Shown here piece by piece: positions 8,032 through 17,238 of a stretch of DNA of 64,000 nt; position 1 is the first letter of the stretch; every line of letters starts with the position of its first letter. Both the position numbers and the translations under genes were made by a program. The stretch is from Phycisphaerales bacterium (GTDB lineage: Bacteria > Planctomycetota > Phycisphaerae > UBA1845 > UTPLA1): assembly GCA_020639075.1 (NCBI GenBank), contig JACKHI010000001.1, positions 1,550,001-1,614,000 of the forward strand, written 5' to 3'. Under the pieces are notes generated by a model that had not been told where the DNA came from, ran no database searches, and saw only the letters and a list, made by a program, of their open reading frames with translations.

Positions 8032-8130
8032 CGTAGCTCCCAACGTGAGACTTCCTTTCCTTTCTCTACTCTCCGGCCCGAGAGTTGGGAGCTACATAAA
8101 AGGCCGCACCGCCGGGTGCGGCCTTTTTTA
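8032..8130 (+). ncRNA. candidate small structured RNA (about 98 nt)
   Basis: Starts just after a good promoter and ends at a textbook intrinsic terminator, with no open reading frame of its own that has a ribosome-binding site. The first element is a perfect 12-bp stem, GTAGCTCCCAAC at 8033-8044 with its complement at 8084-8095. It encloses a 39-nt loop rich in C and U (CTTCCTTTCCTTTCTCT), which could pair with purine-rich ribosome-binding sites. The second element is the terminator. It lies alone between the AAA ATPase gene and the convergent GT-C-like gene. An alternative reading is a plain bidirectional terminator region, but the separate promoter and the additional stem argue for a dedicated transcript. 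No known RNA family was recognised. Confidence 0.6.
8098..8130 (+). terminator. intrinsic terminator, possibly bidirectional
   Basis: Stem GGCCGCACC / GGTGCGGCC (8102-8110 with 8115-8123), loop GCCG, followed by six T on the plus strand. The A run at 8098-8101 gives a short T run on the minus strand too, so it may also end transcripts of the convergent gene. Confidence 0.88.
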
Positions 8131-8254
8131 TTGCGCTACGGCCGCCACCGATTTCAGCCGTCTTCGTGCCGACAACAGGCCCCGGTCCATCGATATGCGC
8201 GCCGCTCCCACAACCGGGCTTCCACCATCATCAGGCGACAAAATATGGCGCCGC

Positions 8255-9916
8255 TTACTCGCGCTCGTAGTAACTTCCCAGCCGTTCGCCGCGGCCCATC
8301 GTCAACGGCAACGGGTACGGCCGACCACCTGCCTCGATCGGCGTCTCGCGCACCTTTTCGAATACCCGAAAACACGCTTCATGCTCGCCACATCCGAAAC
8401 TGCGCACCAAGCGATACGCGGAATCATCCCGATAACGTTCGAACGGCAGCTGATGAAAATCACTTGCGCTGTAAATCGAATCCCAGACGAAGATCGTGCC
8501 GACGGGCATCGAACTCAACAAGCGACGACCTTTGTGCGCCGACGGGTCCTCGACATGATTGTCAAACCAGGCTATCCACGGATTCGCACAGAAAACCGGC
8601 CGCTCTGAATCGAGTGATTCCGCGACTCGACGAACCAGTTCTTGATCGTGCCCGAGACGCAGCGGCCGAACCAGCGTCGCCCACTGCGCGATGCTTCCGC
8701 ACGCAACGACAATCAGCACGAGCCCAAGGACGATGCGACCGATCTTTGGCGATTTCGCGACAACGACGGAAACTAACATCAGCGCGACAAGCAGCACCCA
8801 CGCAAAGGGGCCCGCCTCAAGCCAGCCGTATCGCCACGGGAGTCTTCCCGCACGCATTTCCACCACGAAAGCCAACCAACAGAATGCGATGACGCCGACG
8901 AGAACCGCACCGACATACGTCGGTCCCTTCATCTCGCGCATCGAATTGACTAACGCTTCGCACCCCGCCACGGCGAGAATCGCAAGCAGCGGCGCGACGG
9001 CAACGGCGAACCGGGCGAATCCGCCACTGGCAAAGATGCCGAACCATGTGATCAGACAATGCGTGAGGAGATACGCCGACGCCACAAGAACGACGCCGTA
9101 TCGACGCCGCCGGACAAGCAATATCGCCCCTGGAATAACGATCGCAAACACGATCGGCGAGACAGCCAACAACATTGGCGGCAGGTATGCCAGAGGCCCA
9201 GTCGGCAGATACTCCGTCGATCCGCCAGGCCTGAGGAACGCTTGGCTGGGCCAGTTCCCGTAGGCCATCCAGTGAAAGACGTTGTGCGCGATCGGCGCCC
9301 AGATTGCGCATGCCATCGCAGCTGCCAGCCTCTTGCGATTCTCGCGCATCGGCGTCTGAAGAACCAGGCACAACCACCAGATCGGTAGCAGGATGACCGT
9401 CTCCAGTCGGCTGACGAACGCAAGCGAAAAGACCATGCTTGCAGCAATCGCATTGCGTCGCTGAAGCAGCAGCAGCCCGGCGACAAGATACATCGCCGTG
9501 AAATTCTCCGTCAGCGTGGTGTAGGACAACACCGTATTCAGTGGTTGCGCAAAGCACATCAGTACGGTCCATCGCCAACAAAGAAGGCCGAGCCGCTTCG
9601 CCAGCAACGTCGCCGCCAATGCCCCGCCCAATGTGACGATTGCCGACAAACCTCGCGCAACATGCCACGCCGTCGCGCGATCCCCGATCCAGGCGACAAG
9701 AGCGACTGGCGCCGTGAATCCCGGCCGGCCCCAGACATTCACCAGGTATCCGGGATACCAGCGACACCAACGTGCCATCATGAAGTGCGTCAGATCGTCA
9801 TCGTGATACGCGCCGTCGGACATCGCGCCGAGCACCAGGCTCAGCGCCAGACAGATCGCCGCCGTCATTCCGACCGTCCGCCAATCGCGCCGAGAATTAA
9901 CCGCAGGTTCAATCAC
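8255..9916 (-). CDS. GT-C-like polytopic membrane protein (probable glycosyltransferase)
   Basis: A 553-residue protein with about ten to eleven hydrophobic helices in the first 420 residues and a soluble C-terminal part of about 130. An acidic HDDD motif (residues 38-41) falls in the first external loop after helix 1, the position of the catalytic or metal-binding aspartates in GT-C glycosyltransferases such as the ArnT/PMT and GT39 families. By analogy it would transfer sugars from a polyprenyl-linked donor at the outer face of the membrane, but donor and acceptor are unknown. The start used is GTG; an ATG sits 16 codons further in, and the RDWR stretch preceding helix 1 favours the GTG. 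Confidence 0.68.
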   Translation of the reverse strand: MIEPAVNSRRDWRTVGMTAAICLALSLVLGAMSDGAYHDDDLTHFMMARWCRWYPGYLVNVWGRPGFTAPVALVAWIGDRATAWHVARGLSAIVTLGGALAATLLAKRLGLLCWRWTVLMCFAQPLNTVLSYTTLTENFTAMYLVAGLLLLQRRNAIAASMVFSLAFVSRLETVILLPIWWLCLVLQTPMRENRKRLAAAMACAIWAPIAHNVFHWMAYGNWPSQAFLRPGGSTEYLPTGPLAYLPPMLLAVSPIVFAIVIPGAILLVRRRRYGVVLVASAYLLTHCLITWFGIFASGGFARFAVAVAPLLAILAVAGCEALVNSMREMKGPTYVGAVLVGVIAFCWLAFVVEMRAGRLPWRYGWLEAGPFAWVLLVALMLVSVVVAKSPKIGRIVLGLVLIVVACGSIAQWATLVRPLRLGHDQELVRRVAESLDSERPVFCANPWIAWFDNHVEDPSAHKGRRLLSSMPVGTIFVWDSIYSASDFHQLPFERYRDDSAYRLVRSFGCGEHEACFRVFEKVRETPIEAGGRPYPLPLTMGRGERLGSYYERE

Positions 9917-9987
9917 AGTGACAGAGATTTGCCTTCCCTCGCTGGGCCGGTGCTCACGATGCCCTCATTCTGACTCGGTCGCGCGCA

Positions 9988-10839
9988 TCAACGAATGTCC
10001 AGCCCCCACTTGAGCTTCGTCACAAGCGACTCCCAGGGACGACGGATCGGGTTGCGAACCAGCTTGAATCGGACATCAGAACGCTCGACAACGATGCGTG
10101 AACCGCCCACCAGCGGCCGGATGTGCTGCCCATCGAGCACCGCAGCGGCGGACTGCCCTTCCGTCACCATTCCGATCTCTAGACGCGATGAACCGGACAT
10201 GACGATGGGGCGATGCGTGAATGAGTGCGGGCAACGAGGCGTCAGAATGATCGCGTCCACCGCCGGTTCGACCAGCGGGCCGCCGCATGACATGTTGTGC
10301 GCCGTCGATCCGGACGGCGTCGCGAGTATCACGCCGTCGCCGTGCAGCGTGCTGAACGGATGGCCGTCCAGCGCCACGGACAGGGTTAAAGTCCGATAAG
10401 GGTCACCCACTCGGACCACACAATCGTTCAGGGCGATCGAACTCCAGCTCGACCCGTCGGGCTCGAAGATCGTGACATGGAGCATCATCCGTTCGCTGAT
10501 CGGCATCGGCTTCGCCGACACCTGCTCGAACATCGATTTGAACTCCTCCTCGTCAAAGTCCGCGAGATACCCCAGCTTCCCGAGATTGACGCCCAAGATC
10601 GGAATCTGGTTCCGTCCCAGCGCATGGCCAGTGTGCAGGATTGAACCATCGCCGCCGAGCACGACGATGAAATCTAGCCCTTTCGACTGAGCCACGGGAC
10701 TCAAGTCGTCACATCGCAGGGCGCCGACCAGATGACAGCGTTTCCGCAGCCACGGCTCCAGTTCCGCGAAGGCGGACGCTGTCTCCGGCTTGCGAGCATT
10801 TCCAACCAGAAAAACACTGGGCTTATGTGAATCGGGCAT
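9988..10839 (-). CDS. nadK: NAD kinase
   Basis: Phosphorylates NAD to NADP using ATP or polyphosphate in the cytoplasm. The 283-residue protein has the diagnostic GGDGS motif (62-66), followed by the GVNLGKLGYLADF strand, the conserved NDCVV loop and TPSGSTAHNMSCGGPLV, which binds NAD. The ATG at 10839 was chosen because GGTGGAG precedes it at the right distance; the frame upstream codes for an improbable Arg/Trp-rich stretch. The neighbouring gene downstream encodes an unrelated GT-C-like protein, 71 bp away. Confidence 0.95.
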   Translation of the reverse strand: MPDSHKPSVFLVGNARKPETASAFAELEPWLRKRCHLVGALRCDDLSPVAQSKGLDFIVVLGGDGSILHTGHALGRNQIPILGVNLGKLGYLADFDEEEFKSMFEQVSAKPMPISERMMLHVTIFEPDGSSWSSIALNDCVVRVGDPYRTLTLSVALDGHPFSTLHGDGVILATPSGSTAHNMSCGGPLVEPAVDAIILTPRCPHSFTHRPIVMSGSSRLEIGMVTEGQSAAAVLDGQHIRPLVGGSRIVVERSDVRFKLVRNPIRRPWESLVTKLKWGLDIR

Positions 10840-11303
10840 GCCGTCTCCACCTTTGCTGAGCGGGCGCCATCGCCCTTGACGATGACTATACCGCGCAGAC
10901 CACTTCCTGTTCGCAGCACGCCCCAAGCAATCCAAAGGAATCCGCCGGTCCGCGGCTGAGCCCCGTAATCTCCACCTGAAACGTCCGATTCGACACAGGC
11001 ACACACACCATAAATACATGTAAGTTCAGTGCTTACCCAATGTCCGGCGATTTCGCGAAGCCCTATACACCCCTCAAATTTGCTAGGGTGGACACCTTGG
11101 CGACGGTAGAATGCCAGGTAGTGGTGAGGGGTCAAGCGCGCCGGGCTGCGCAGTCAGGTTGAAATGCCGCCCGGAGATAGCCGCAGTTTGTCCCCGCCAA
11201 ATGAACCCGGCGCTCGGAAATCGGGAATCGACCCAACGCTGCCCCGCGGACGATTCCGCCATTCCTGAATTCCTGCCGCCGCCAGCACCCCGGAGTGATG
11301 GCC
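10840..11303. other. divergent intergenic region between nadK and the pseudopilus block
   Basis: Holds the possible nadK promoter on one side. On the plus-strand side, expected to carry the promoter for the GspF-like gene, I saw no convincing -35/-10 pair; CCTATAC near 11062 and TAGAAT at 11107 are partial matches. No riboswitch or hairpin was recognised. Confidence 0.5.
10885..10913 (-). promoter_or_regulatory. possible promoter for nadK
   Basis: Read on the minus strand: CGAACA, 17 bp, TATAGT. The -10 matches five of six consensus positions, the -35 only three. The implied leader is about 40 nt. Confidence 0.4.
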
Positions 11304-12590
11304 ATGCCGAAATTCCAATACGAAGCGATGGACGCCCAGGGCAAGGAAGTCAAGGACGAAGTCGAGGCCCCAAATTCTGAAGAGGCCGTCGCAAAAATCC
11401 GTGCCCAGGGCTACTTCCCGACCAAGGTCAAGCAAAAGGGCGGCCAGAAGAAAGCGGCTGCCGCCACGCTTCCGGGACAGCGGCGAAAAAGCGCCTCCAT
11501 CGGCGGCGTCGGTCAGAAACAGCTCACAAACTTCACGCGTCAGCTCTCGACGCTCATGGACGCGGGCCTGCCCATTCTGCGATCGCTTCGCATCCTCGAA
11601 CAGCAGCAGAAACCCGGACCGCTTCGCGTCGCTCTGCGAACCGTCGCGGAAGACGTCGAGGGTGGCATGACGCTGTCGGAAGCGATGGCCGCGCATCCCA
11701 AGGTCTTTGATCGCCTCTATTGCAACATGATCGCCGCCGGCGAAGCGGGCGGTGTGCTCGACGTCATCCTTCAACGTCTCGCCGAATTCATGGAAAAGGC
11801 CCAGAAGCTTAAGCGGAAGGTCATCGGCGCCATGATCTATCCGATAGCCGTAATCACATTCGCCTTCATGATCGTCGCCGGCATCATGGTCTTCGTCGTA
11901 CCGAAGTTCAAAACCATCTTTGACGATTTCGATACGACGTTGCCAGGACCGACCGTCCTTCTCATGAGCATGTCCGAATGGATGATCGGGTATACGGCGG
12001 ATGCCAACGGCGAACGCGTGCCCATGTCAATTCCAGGATGGGCCTACGTGATCTTCTCGCCGGTACTGTTTTTCATCGTATGGAAGCTCATACGGAAGTT
12101 CGAAGGAGGCAGATACGCCCTCGATTTGGTCAAACTGAAAATCCCGATCCTCGGCAACATCCTGACGAAGACCGCGATTGCCCGCTTCACGCGAACCCTC
12201 GGCACGCTGATTTCGGCGGGTGTCCCGATTCTCGAAGCCCTCAATATCACGAAGGACACATCCGGCAACGAAGTCTATGTCCGTGCCATGGGCCGCGTGC
12301 ACGATTCCATCCGCGAAGGTGAGTCGTTCGCCGAGCCGCTGCGAGCCTCGAAAGTGGTCGACAGCCTTGTCGTCAACATGGTCGACGTCGGCGAAGAAAC
12401 CGGTGACCTCGACAAGATGCTCGTCAAGGTCGCCGATAACTACGACGACGAAGTCGAGACGCTCGTCGCCAGCCTTGTCTCGATGCTCGAGCCCGTCATG
12501 GTCATCGTGCTCGGTTTGATCGTCGGTTTCATCGTCATCGCACTCTTCCTCCCGATGGTCAGCCTCGTCAACAGCCTCACGGGCGGTTGA
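11304..12590 (+). CDS. type II secretion / type IV pilus inner-membrane platform protein (GspF/PilC family)
   Basis: The platform protein couples the cytoplasmic ATPase to pseudopilus assembly. The 428 residues begin with the family signature MPKFQYEAMDAQGKEV, then a Lys-rich linker, then two homologous halves, each starting with a LTNFTRQLSTLMDAGLPIL or IARFTRTLGTLISAGVPIL stretch. Membrane helices lie near 183-203, 250-268 and 395-420, as expected. The ATG at 11304 has CGGAG 8 bases upstream; the GTG and ATG just before it are too close to that site. It opens a block of pseudopilin genes on the same strand. GspE-type ATPase and GspD-type secretin are not encoded in this window. Confidence 0.92.
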   Translation: MPKFQYEAMDAQGKEVKDEVEAPNSEEAVAKIRAQGYFPTKVKQKGGQKKAAAATLPGQRRKSASIGGVGQKQLTNFTRQLSTLMDAGLPILRSLRILEQQQKPGPLRVALRTVAEDVEGGMTLSEAMAAHPKVFDRLYCNMIAAGEAGGVLDVILQRLAEFMEKAQKLKRKVIGAMIYPIAVITFAFMIVAGIMVFVVPKFKTIFDDFDTTLPGPTVLLMSMSEWMIGYTADANGERVPMSIPGWAYVIFSPVLFFIVWKLIRKFEGGRYALDLVKLKIPILGNILTKTAIARFTRTLGTLISAGVPILEALNITKDTSGNEVYVRAMGRVHDSIREGESFAEPLRASKVVDSLVVNMVDVGEETGDLDKMLVKVADNYDDEVETLVASLVSMLEPVMVIVLGLIVGFIVIALFLPMVSLVNSLTGG

Positions 12591-12663
12591 TTTCGGCGGA
12601 AATGCGGGGCGATCCCCGGCTGTCAGATGCGTTGGTTTCGCAACGGACAGTTGGCGAAGGGTA

Positions 12664-13626
12664 ATGATTCAGGCAGATGAAGTTATGAAGACCTTGAACG
12701 CGAACATCACGAAACGCAATACGGCCCGCCGCCGTCGCGGCGTCACGCTCGTCGAGATCCTCGTGGCGATGGCCATCATTGCGATTCTCCTCAGCCTGCT
12801 GATCGTCAGCGGCCGGGCCGTCTATAGATCGCAAAATCGCTCAGACGCCCAGCAGGAAGTCATGATGATCGCCGCGGCGATCGATAAGTACGCCAACTTC
12901 TGGCCCGCCTGGGAAATCGCCGACAACAACGGCCGCCTCGTCAAAGTCGCCGATCGCGGCTGGCCGGACTACATCCCGCCGCGGCTTTTCGACGCATCGA
13001 CCGCCACGAGCGCGTTCAACGTCGATCAGACCGGACGATTCAACAGCCCGGCCAACCCCGGCTTTGTGTTCGCTCTGGACAGTCGTGCCGTCGTCGGCTT
13101 CAGCGGCCTGATTGAAGCGCCCGGCGACGCCGATCGATTGATCGAAGGCAACGTGCTGAATGCGAATATCTGCCTCGCCTACGCACTGACGTCCAAGACG
13201 GGCAAGGGCCCCTACCTGGAGATTGACGACAGCAGCGCAATACTCCGCGACGTCGTCGAATCCGTGCCGACGTATTCGCCGACCTTTCCGCGGCCCGCCA
13301 CGGGCGTCGCGACGGCGCTGCACGCCAGATCCGACGCCGGCCACAAGCTCATGCTCGTCGATCCCTGGGGAACGCCCTATCGCTACTTCTGGGTTTATCG
13401 GAAATACGGGACCGCCAGCGGATTCGGGCCCGTCGCCGTCGCCAATATCAACCTCGCCGACGACTCCCCCGCTGCGGCGAACAACGACGCCGTGTTCCAT
13501 CGTGCCGTCGGATACGTCCTCGAATCCGCCGGTCCCGATCGGAAGTTCGGCAATCGCTGGATCATCAACCCGACACAGGCGGACATCGATGAGGCCGCGG
13601 ACAACCTGGTCGTTCAGCGCCCCTGA
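12664..13626 (+). CDS. pseudopilin (type II secretion-like), large-bodied
   Basis: A 320-residue secreted/membrane protein with a prepilin peptidase site: basic leader ending RRRRG, followed by VTLVEILVAMAIIAIL, with Glu at position +5 of the mature chain and one long hydrophobic helix. The rest is a soluble domain including WGTPYRYFWV near the end, a motif seen in GspG/GspH-like planctomycete proteins. Typical pseudopilins are 130-200 residues, so the body is enlarged. GAAGGG lies just before the ATG. It follows the GspF-like gene by 73 bp and is followed by three similar genes in the same direction. Confidence 0.88.
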   Translation: MIQADEVMKTLNANITKRNTARRRRGVTLVEILVAMAIIAILLSLLIVSGRAVYRSQNRSDAQQEVMMIAAAIDKYANFWPAWEIADNNGRLVKVADRGWPDYIPPRLFDASTATSAFNVDQTGRFNSPANPGFVFALDSRAVVGFSGLIEAPGDADRLIEGNVLNANICLAYALTSKTGKGPYLEIDDSSAILRDVVESVPTYSPTFPRPATGVATALHARSDAGHKLMLVDPWGTPYRYFWVYRKYGTASGFGPVAVANINLADDSPAAANNDAVFHRAVGYVLESAGPDRKFGNRWIINPTQADIDEAADNLVVQRP

Positions 13627-13650
13627 GCGGCTTCGTGTCAACAACAGTGA

Positions 13651-14577
13651 ATGAATGTCATGCTGATTGAACGACGAACATATCGAACGACTCGCAACGC
13701 AGCTCGCGGTTTCACATTGCTGGAACTCGCGATCTCCGTTGCGATCCTGGCGATCCTCCTGTCGGTCGGCGCCGTGGCCTTCAACGGCGCTCGCCGCAGC
13801 AGCTCCATCGCACAGGCGCGAAACGCCGTCTTGAGCTATGCCGCGATCGCCCGCAGCTACGCGATCGCAAACCAGATCGAGACGATGTTTGTGGTCAACC
13901 CCTACAACGGCCGCTTCGAAATCTGGCATCTCAACCCGCCCGCGGACGGCGGCGTCTGGGATCCCAATTCCAGCGGTTCGATGCCCGGCGAGATCGACGG
14001 CTACGCATTCGCCCCGGTCCTGGACAGCGACGCCCGACTGCCGACCGACGGCAACGGCGATCCTCTCGTCTATGTCAATCCGATCGACTATGAGGAGCGA
14101 TCCCGCACCAACTCGCTGCAGGACTACGACAACCTGATCTGGACGGCCATCTGCTTCGACGAAACCGGCGTCATCGTCACCCGGTCGCGCCGGATCGCAA
14201 CCCAGACCGATGTCAACCTCGGCGGCGCCCCGACAGGCGTGACCTATCCGAACCGCATCAGTTCGTCGTTCGATAGCTCCATCAATCAGACGTACGCCCC
14301 CGACATGCGGCTGCTGGATCCCGCGCTGAATCCCGGCGCTCGAATGATGGTCTCCATGTACGACAGTCTGATCACATCCACGCGAGGTTTCGTCGTGTCC
14401 GATCGAAAGGCCATGGAGTCCGCCATCGGCAAGTCATTCAATGTCCTTCGACTCGCCGGCAACACGGGCGACGACTGGTTATTCCAGACGCGATATGGCA
14501 GAAAGTACCGCAAGTTCTCTGAAGAAATCCTGCTCGACAAGTACTCGGCGGAAGCCATGATCCGAGGAGACGAGTAA
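13651..14577 (+). CDS. pseudopilin (type II secretion-like)
   Basis: The 308-residue product has a prepilin leader ending AARG, then FTLLELAISVAILAILLSVG with Glu at +5. The soluble portion is rich in Asn, Asp and Gly and lacks a recognised domain. It lies 24 bp downstream of the previous pseudopilin gene. The ATG at 13651 has no strong ribosome-binding site; an ATG three codons in is an equally good candidate, and translation may depend on coupling to the gene before it. The most likely role is as a minor pseudopilin, close to GspH. Confidence 0.86.
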   Translation: MNVMLIERRTYRTTRNAARGFTLLELAISVAILAILLSVGAVAFNGARRSSSIAQARNAVLSYAAIARSYAIANQIETMFVVNPYNGRFEIWHLNPPADGGVWDPNSSGSMPGEIDGYAFAPVLDSDARLPTDGNGDPLVYVNPIDYEERSRTNSLQDYDNLIWTAICFDETGVIVTRSRRIATQTDVNLGGAPTGVTYPNRISSSFDSSINQTYAPDMRLLDPALNPGARMMVSMYDSLITSTRGFVVSDRKAMESAIGKSFNVLRLAGNTGDDWLFQTRYGRKYRKFSEEILLDKYSAEAMIRGDE

Positions 14578-14578
14578 C

Positions 14579-15709
14579 ATGACAACGACTCTCTCCCCAA
14601 CAACCCATCGACGACGGCGCGGCTTCACGCTTCTCGAAGTCATGATCGCCTTTGCCGTCCTCGGTCTCGGCCTCATCATGGTCGCCGCCATCTTCCCGGC
14701 CGCGCTCATCGAGCATTCTCGCACTGTCGATCGTTCGAACGCTCTCGATCTCGCGACCAGCGCAGAGACCATGCTTCACAATCGAATCGATCCCAAGCGG
14801 CTCTACCAGGACGCCGCTGATCTCGCCGCCGGTTACGATTCGCCCTGGAATGCGATTCCATTCCACAACATGACGGCGAACAACCCAAATACCTGGGTCT
14901 CCCCGCTCGATCCCGACATCAAATCCGACTGGGACAATGCGGTCTATCCGCCGACGCCCGCGGGCAAGCCTTTCCCGACGGAGATCTACTACGCGGGGCT
15001 CAACACGACGCTGCCCTTCGTGAATCCCGTCCAGCTCTTCGGCCTGGATTATCTCAGCGATACAGTCCTGCCGCGGACCGACGAAATCGCCAACACCGCA
15101 TCGAACCGCCTCGTATGGCACGGCTTCTACCGCACGATGGCCAGCGGCACGCGGCAGTTCGCCGTCGCCGTCTGCAAACAGCGGCAGAACAAGGAGTACG
15201 CCCGGCAGGCCGTCGCATTCCCGAACCCCGAAATTCGCAACTTCACGGATCCCCGAATCCTGAATGCCGATCTGCTGGACGCCGTCAACGGCAGCGTGGT
15301 GCCGGGGCCGAACAACGGTAGAACGCGGTTTCCCGTGCCCTGGCGCGTCGCAGTCGGCCGACTGCCAAACTCGCAGATTCTCACGATTCCGGGCCTGACG
15401 ATTCCGAACATCGGCACGGCCCTGGGGAAAATCGCGCCGCGTGGATCCAAGCTGTTGATCCACGGTCGAGCCCGTTGGCTCAACGGCAACGAGGGCGTTC
15501 TCGATTTTCCGGGCGGTCGCATTTTGACCGTTGTCGATACCGACGGCCTCAACCGCGTCCAGGTGCTGGAAGACATCAGCGATATCCAGGCCTATGACGC
15601 CGGCGGCGATGGCTTCAGCTTCGATGTCTGGTTGTTCCCGCCGCCGATCGTCGGCAAGTCGTCGTTTGAGAACGAATCGCCCATTATCGAATGGAAGGTA
15701 AGCCTGTGA
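14579..15709 (+). CDS. pseudopilin (GspI-like position in the block)
   Basis: A 376-residue protein. The leader ends RRRRG and the mature chain begins FTLLEVMIAFAVLGLGLIMV, closest in style to GspI/PilV-type minor pseudopilins. The body, at over 330 residues, is far longer than GspI (about 120) and has no recognised domain. A GAGGAG ribosome-binding site precedes the ATG, and the gene starts one base after the preceding stop codon. Its own stop codon overlaps the ATG of the next gene. Confidence 0.86.
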   Translation: MTTTLSPTTHRRRRGFTLLEVMIAFAVLGLGLIMVAAIFPAALIEHSRTVDRSNALDLATSAETMLHNRIDPKRLYQDAADLAAGYDSPWNAIPFHNMTANNPNTWVSPLDPDIKSDWDNAVYPPTPAGKPFPTEIYYAGLNTTLPFVNPVQLFGLDYLSDTVLPRTDEIANTASNRLVWHGFYRTMASGTRQFAVAVCKQRQNKEYARQAVAFPNPEIRNFTDPRILNADLLDAVNGSVVPGPNNGRTRFPVPWRVAVGRLPNSQILTIPGLTIPNIGTALGKIAPRGSKLLIHGRARWLNGNEGVLDFPGGRILTVVDTDGLNRVQVLEDISDIQAYDAGGDGFSFDVWLFPPPIVGKSSFENESPIIEWKVSL

Positions 15710-17166
15710 TGCGTCGCAATTCGCGCCAACTCAATCGATCGCAGCCACGCCGCGGTTTGACGCTGATCGAATTGCTCGTGACCGTCGGCCTCGTCGCGAT
15801 CGTCATCGTGTCGATTTCGCAGATATTCAGAGTCACATCCGATGCCGCCGCCGTGACAGAGGCGAACGCGTCCTTGATCCAGAAGTCTCGAAACATCAAC
15901 GAGACGCTCGAACGCGAAGTCCGCAACATCGCGCCGGACTGCATTCTCGTGATCAACTGCCCGCCGCCGATCCGGTTCGACACTGAAATCGCCAACGGCC
16001 CGTCAGTCCCGTTGCAGGTCGACGCCATTGCGTTTATCGCCCGCGGCAATGCGAACGAGTATGAATCGACGACGGATCCGACGCGGCCGATTGTCGGCAG
16101 TCCGACGCTCGAAAACCTCGGCCCGGCGACGTCCTCAGAAGCCATTGTGTATATGGGGCCCGGCGACCCGATGACCAAGAACCCCGTCATCGGAATCGAT
16201 CCGCTGCGCCTGGAGCAAAACCTCATCGTTGCGTCGGACTGGCCGTTCGTCCATCGGACCATTTTGCTCCTGCCCGAGTTGCCGGAAAATCGCGTCGCAA
16301 CATGGGTCACCCGCGATATGCAATCCCTCTTTGTCAATGGAGGATTGTTCAACAACCAGACGGGGCTCACCCCTCAATATGAAAATGGTACGACCGACGT
16401 GGTCTACTCCAGCGCCACGCTTCGCGCGAACAGCAGAACCTTCGCCCAGCTCCTCATGAACAAGGACTGGGACACGGATCTCGCGACCGATACGCCGTCG
16501 ATCGTCTCCTTCTGGTCGAGAAGCCTCGCCCCCCAGACGCTGACCGTCAACGTCGCGGCCACGAACCTGAGGAACTTCTATCGCCGAAGCGGCGCCACGT
16601 TCACGTTCGGTCTCGCGGATTTCCGCGTCGAGTGGACCGACGGTCGCCCCGTCGATCCCATCGGTCTCGACGGCATGCCCAATACCGGCGATGAGAATCT
16701 CAACACGCGCTGGTTCGGCATCGGCCCCGATCCGAAGGAGCCTGTCACTCAGGCGGCACTGGTCGAACTGACGACGGTCAACGACCCGGGCGATGCCGTC
16801 GGCGTGCCCTACTATGCATGGAAGCGCCAGAACGCTTACATCAACCCGAATCTGTCGCCGGCGGAGCAGGATGCCGAACAAGCGATCAACGATTTCTATC
16901 GCGATCGGATCGAGTGGCCGAGGGGCAACAACGCCGGCACGACGAGATCGATGTATCGCGCCATCTGGCGAGCCGACACGTGGGAATACCGCCCGAAAGC
17001 CCTCCGATTCACGTATCGCCTTTACGACGAGAACAATCGCATCAAGAACAACACCGAAGTGGATTTCAACCGAGATGGTTATCCCGATCCGAAAATCGCC
17101 GGCGTTCCCAACTGGCAGATGCTTCGACTGGGACGTGAATTCTCTGTTGTGATTCCGGTTCCGTAA
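15709..17166 (+). CDS. pseudopilin (GspJ-like position in the block)
   Basis: A 485-residue product with leader ending PRRG and mature start LTLIELLVTVGLVAIVIVSI (Glu at +5), the style of GspJ. The TGATG overlap with the preceding gene implies translational coupling and fixes the start at 15709, in preference to an ATG six codons earlier. The soluble body includes a long region with conserved-looking Trp, Tyr and Arg near the C-terminus (WEYRPKALRFTYRLYD), reminiscent of the C-terminal strand region of GspJ-like proteins. It is again more than twice the usual length. Confidence 0.86.
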   Translation: MRRNSRQLNRSQPRRGLTLIELLVTVGLVAIVIVSISQIFRVTSDAAAVTEANASLIQKSRNINETLEREVRNIAPDCILVINCPPPIRFDTEIANGPSVPLQVDAIAFIARGNANEYESTTDPTRPIVGSPTLENLGPATSSEAIVYMGPGDPMTKNPVIGIDPLRLEQNLIVASDWPFVHRTILLLPELPENRVATWVTRDMQSLFVNGGLFNNQTGLTPQYENGTTDVVYSSATLRANSRTFAQLLMNKDWDTDLATDTPSIVSFWSRSLAPQTLTVNVAATNLRNFYRRSGATFTFGLADFRVEWTDGRPVDPIGLDGMPNTGDENLNTRWFGIGPDPKEPVTQAALVELTTVNDPGDAVGVPYYAWKRQNAYINPNLSPAEQDAEQAINDFYRDRIEWPRGNNAGTTRSMYRAIWRADTWEYRPKALRFTYRLYDENNRIKNNTEVDFNRDGYPDPKIAGVPNWQMLRLGREFSVVIPVP

Positions 17167-17238
17167 TCGCTAAGTTTCAGCGGATACCGGCGATAGACGC
17201 TTGGTGTCCCCTTAGGATTACATCAGGGAGATATCCTG

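Noticed and set aside
12841..13929. Long minus-strand frame opposite two pseudopilin genes
   Set aside because: No start signal and repetitive Asp/Gly/Val/Arg composition typical of antisense shadows; the plus-strand pseudopilins are clear.
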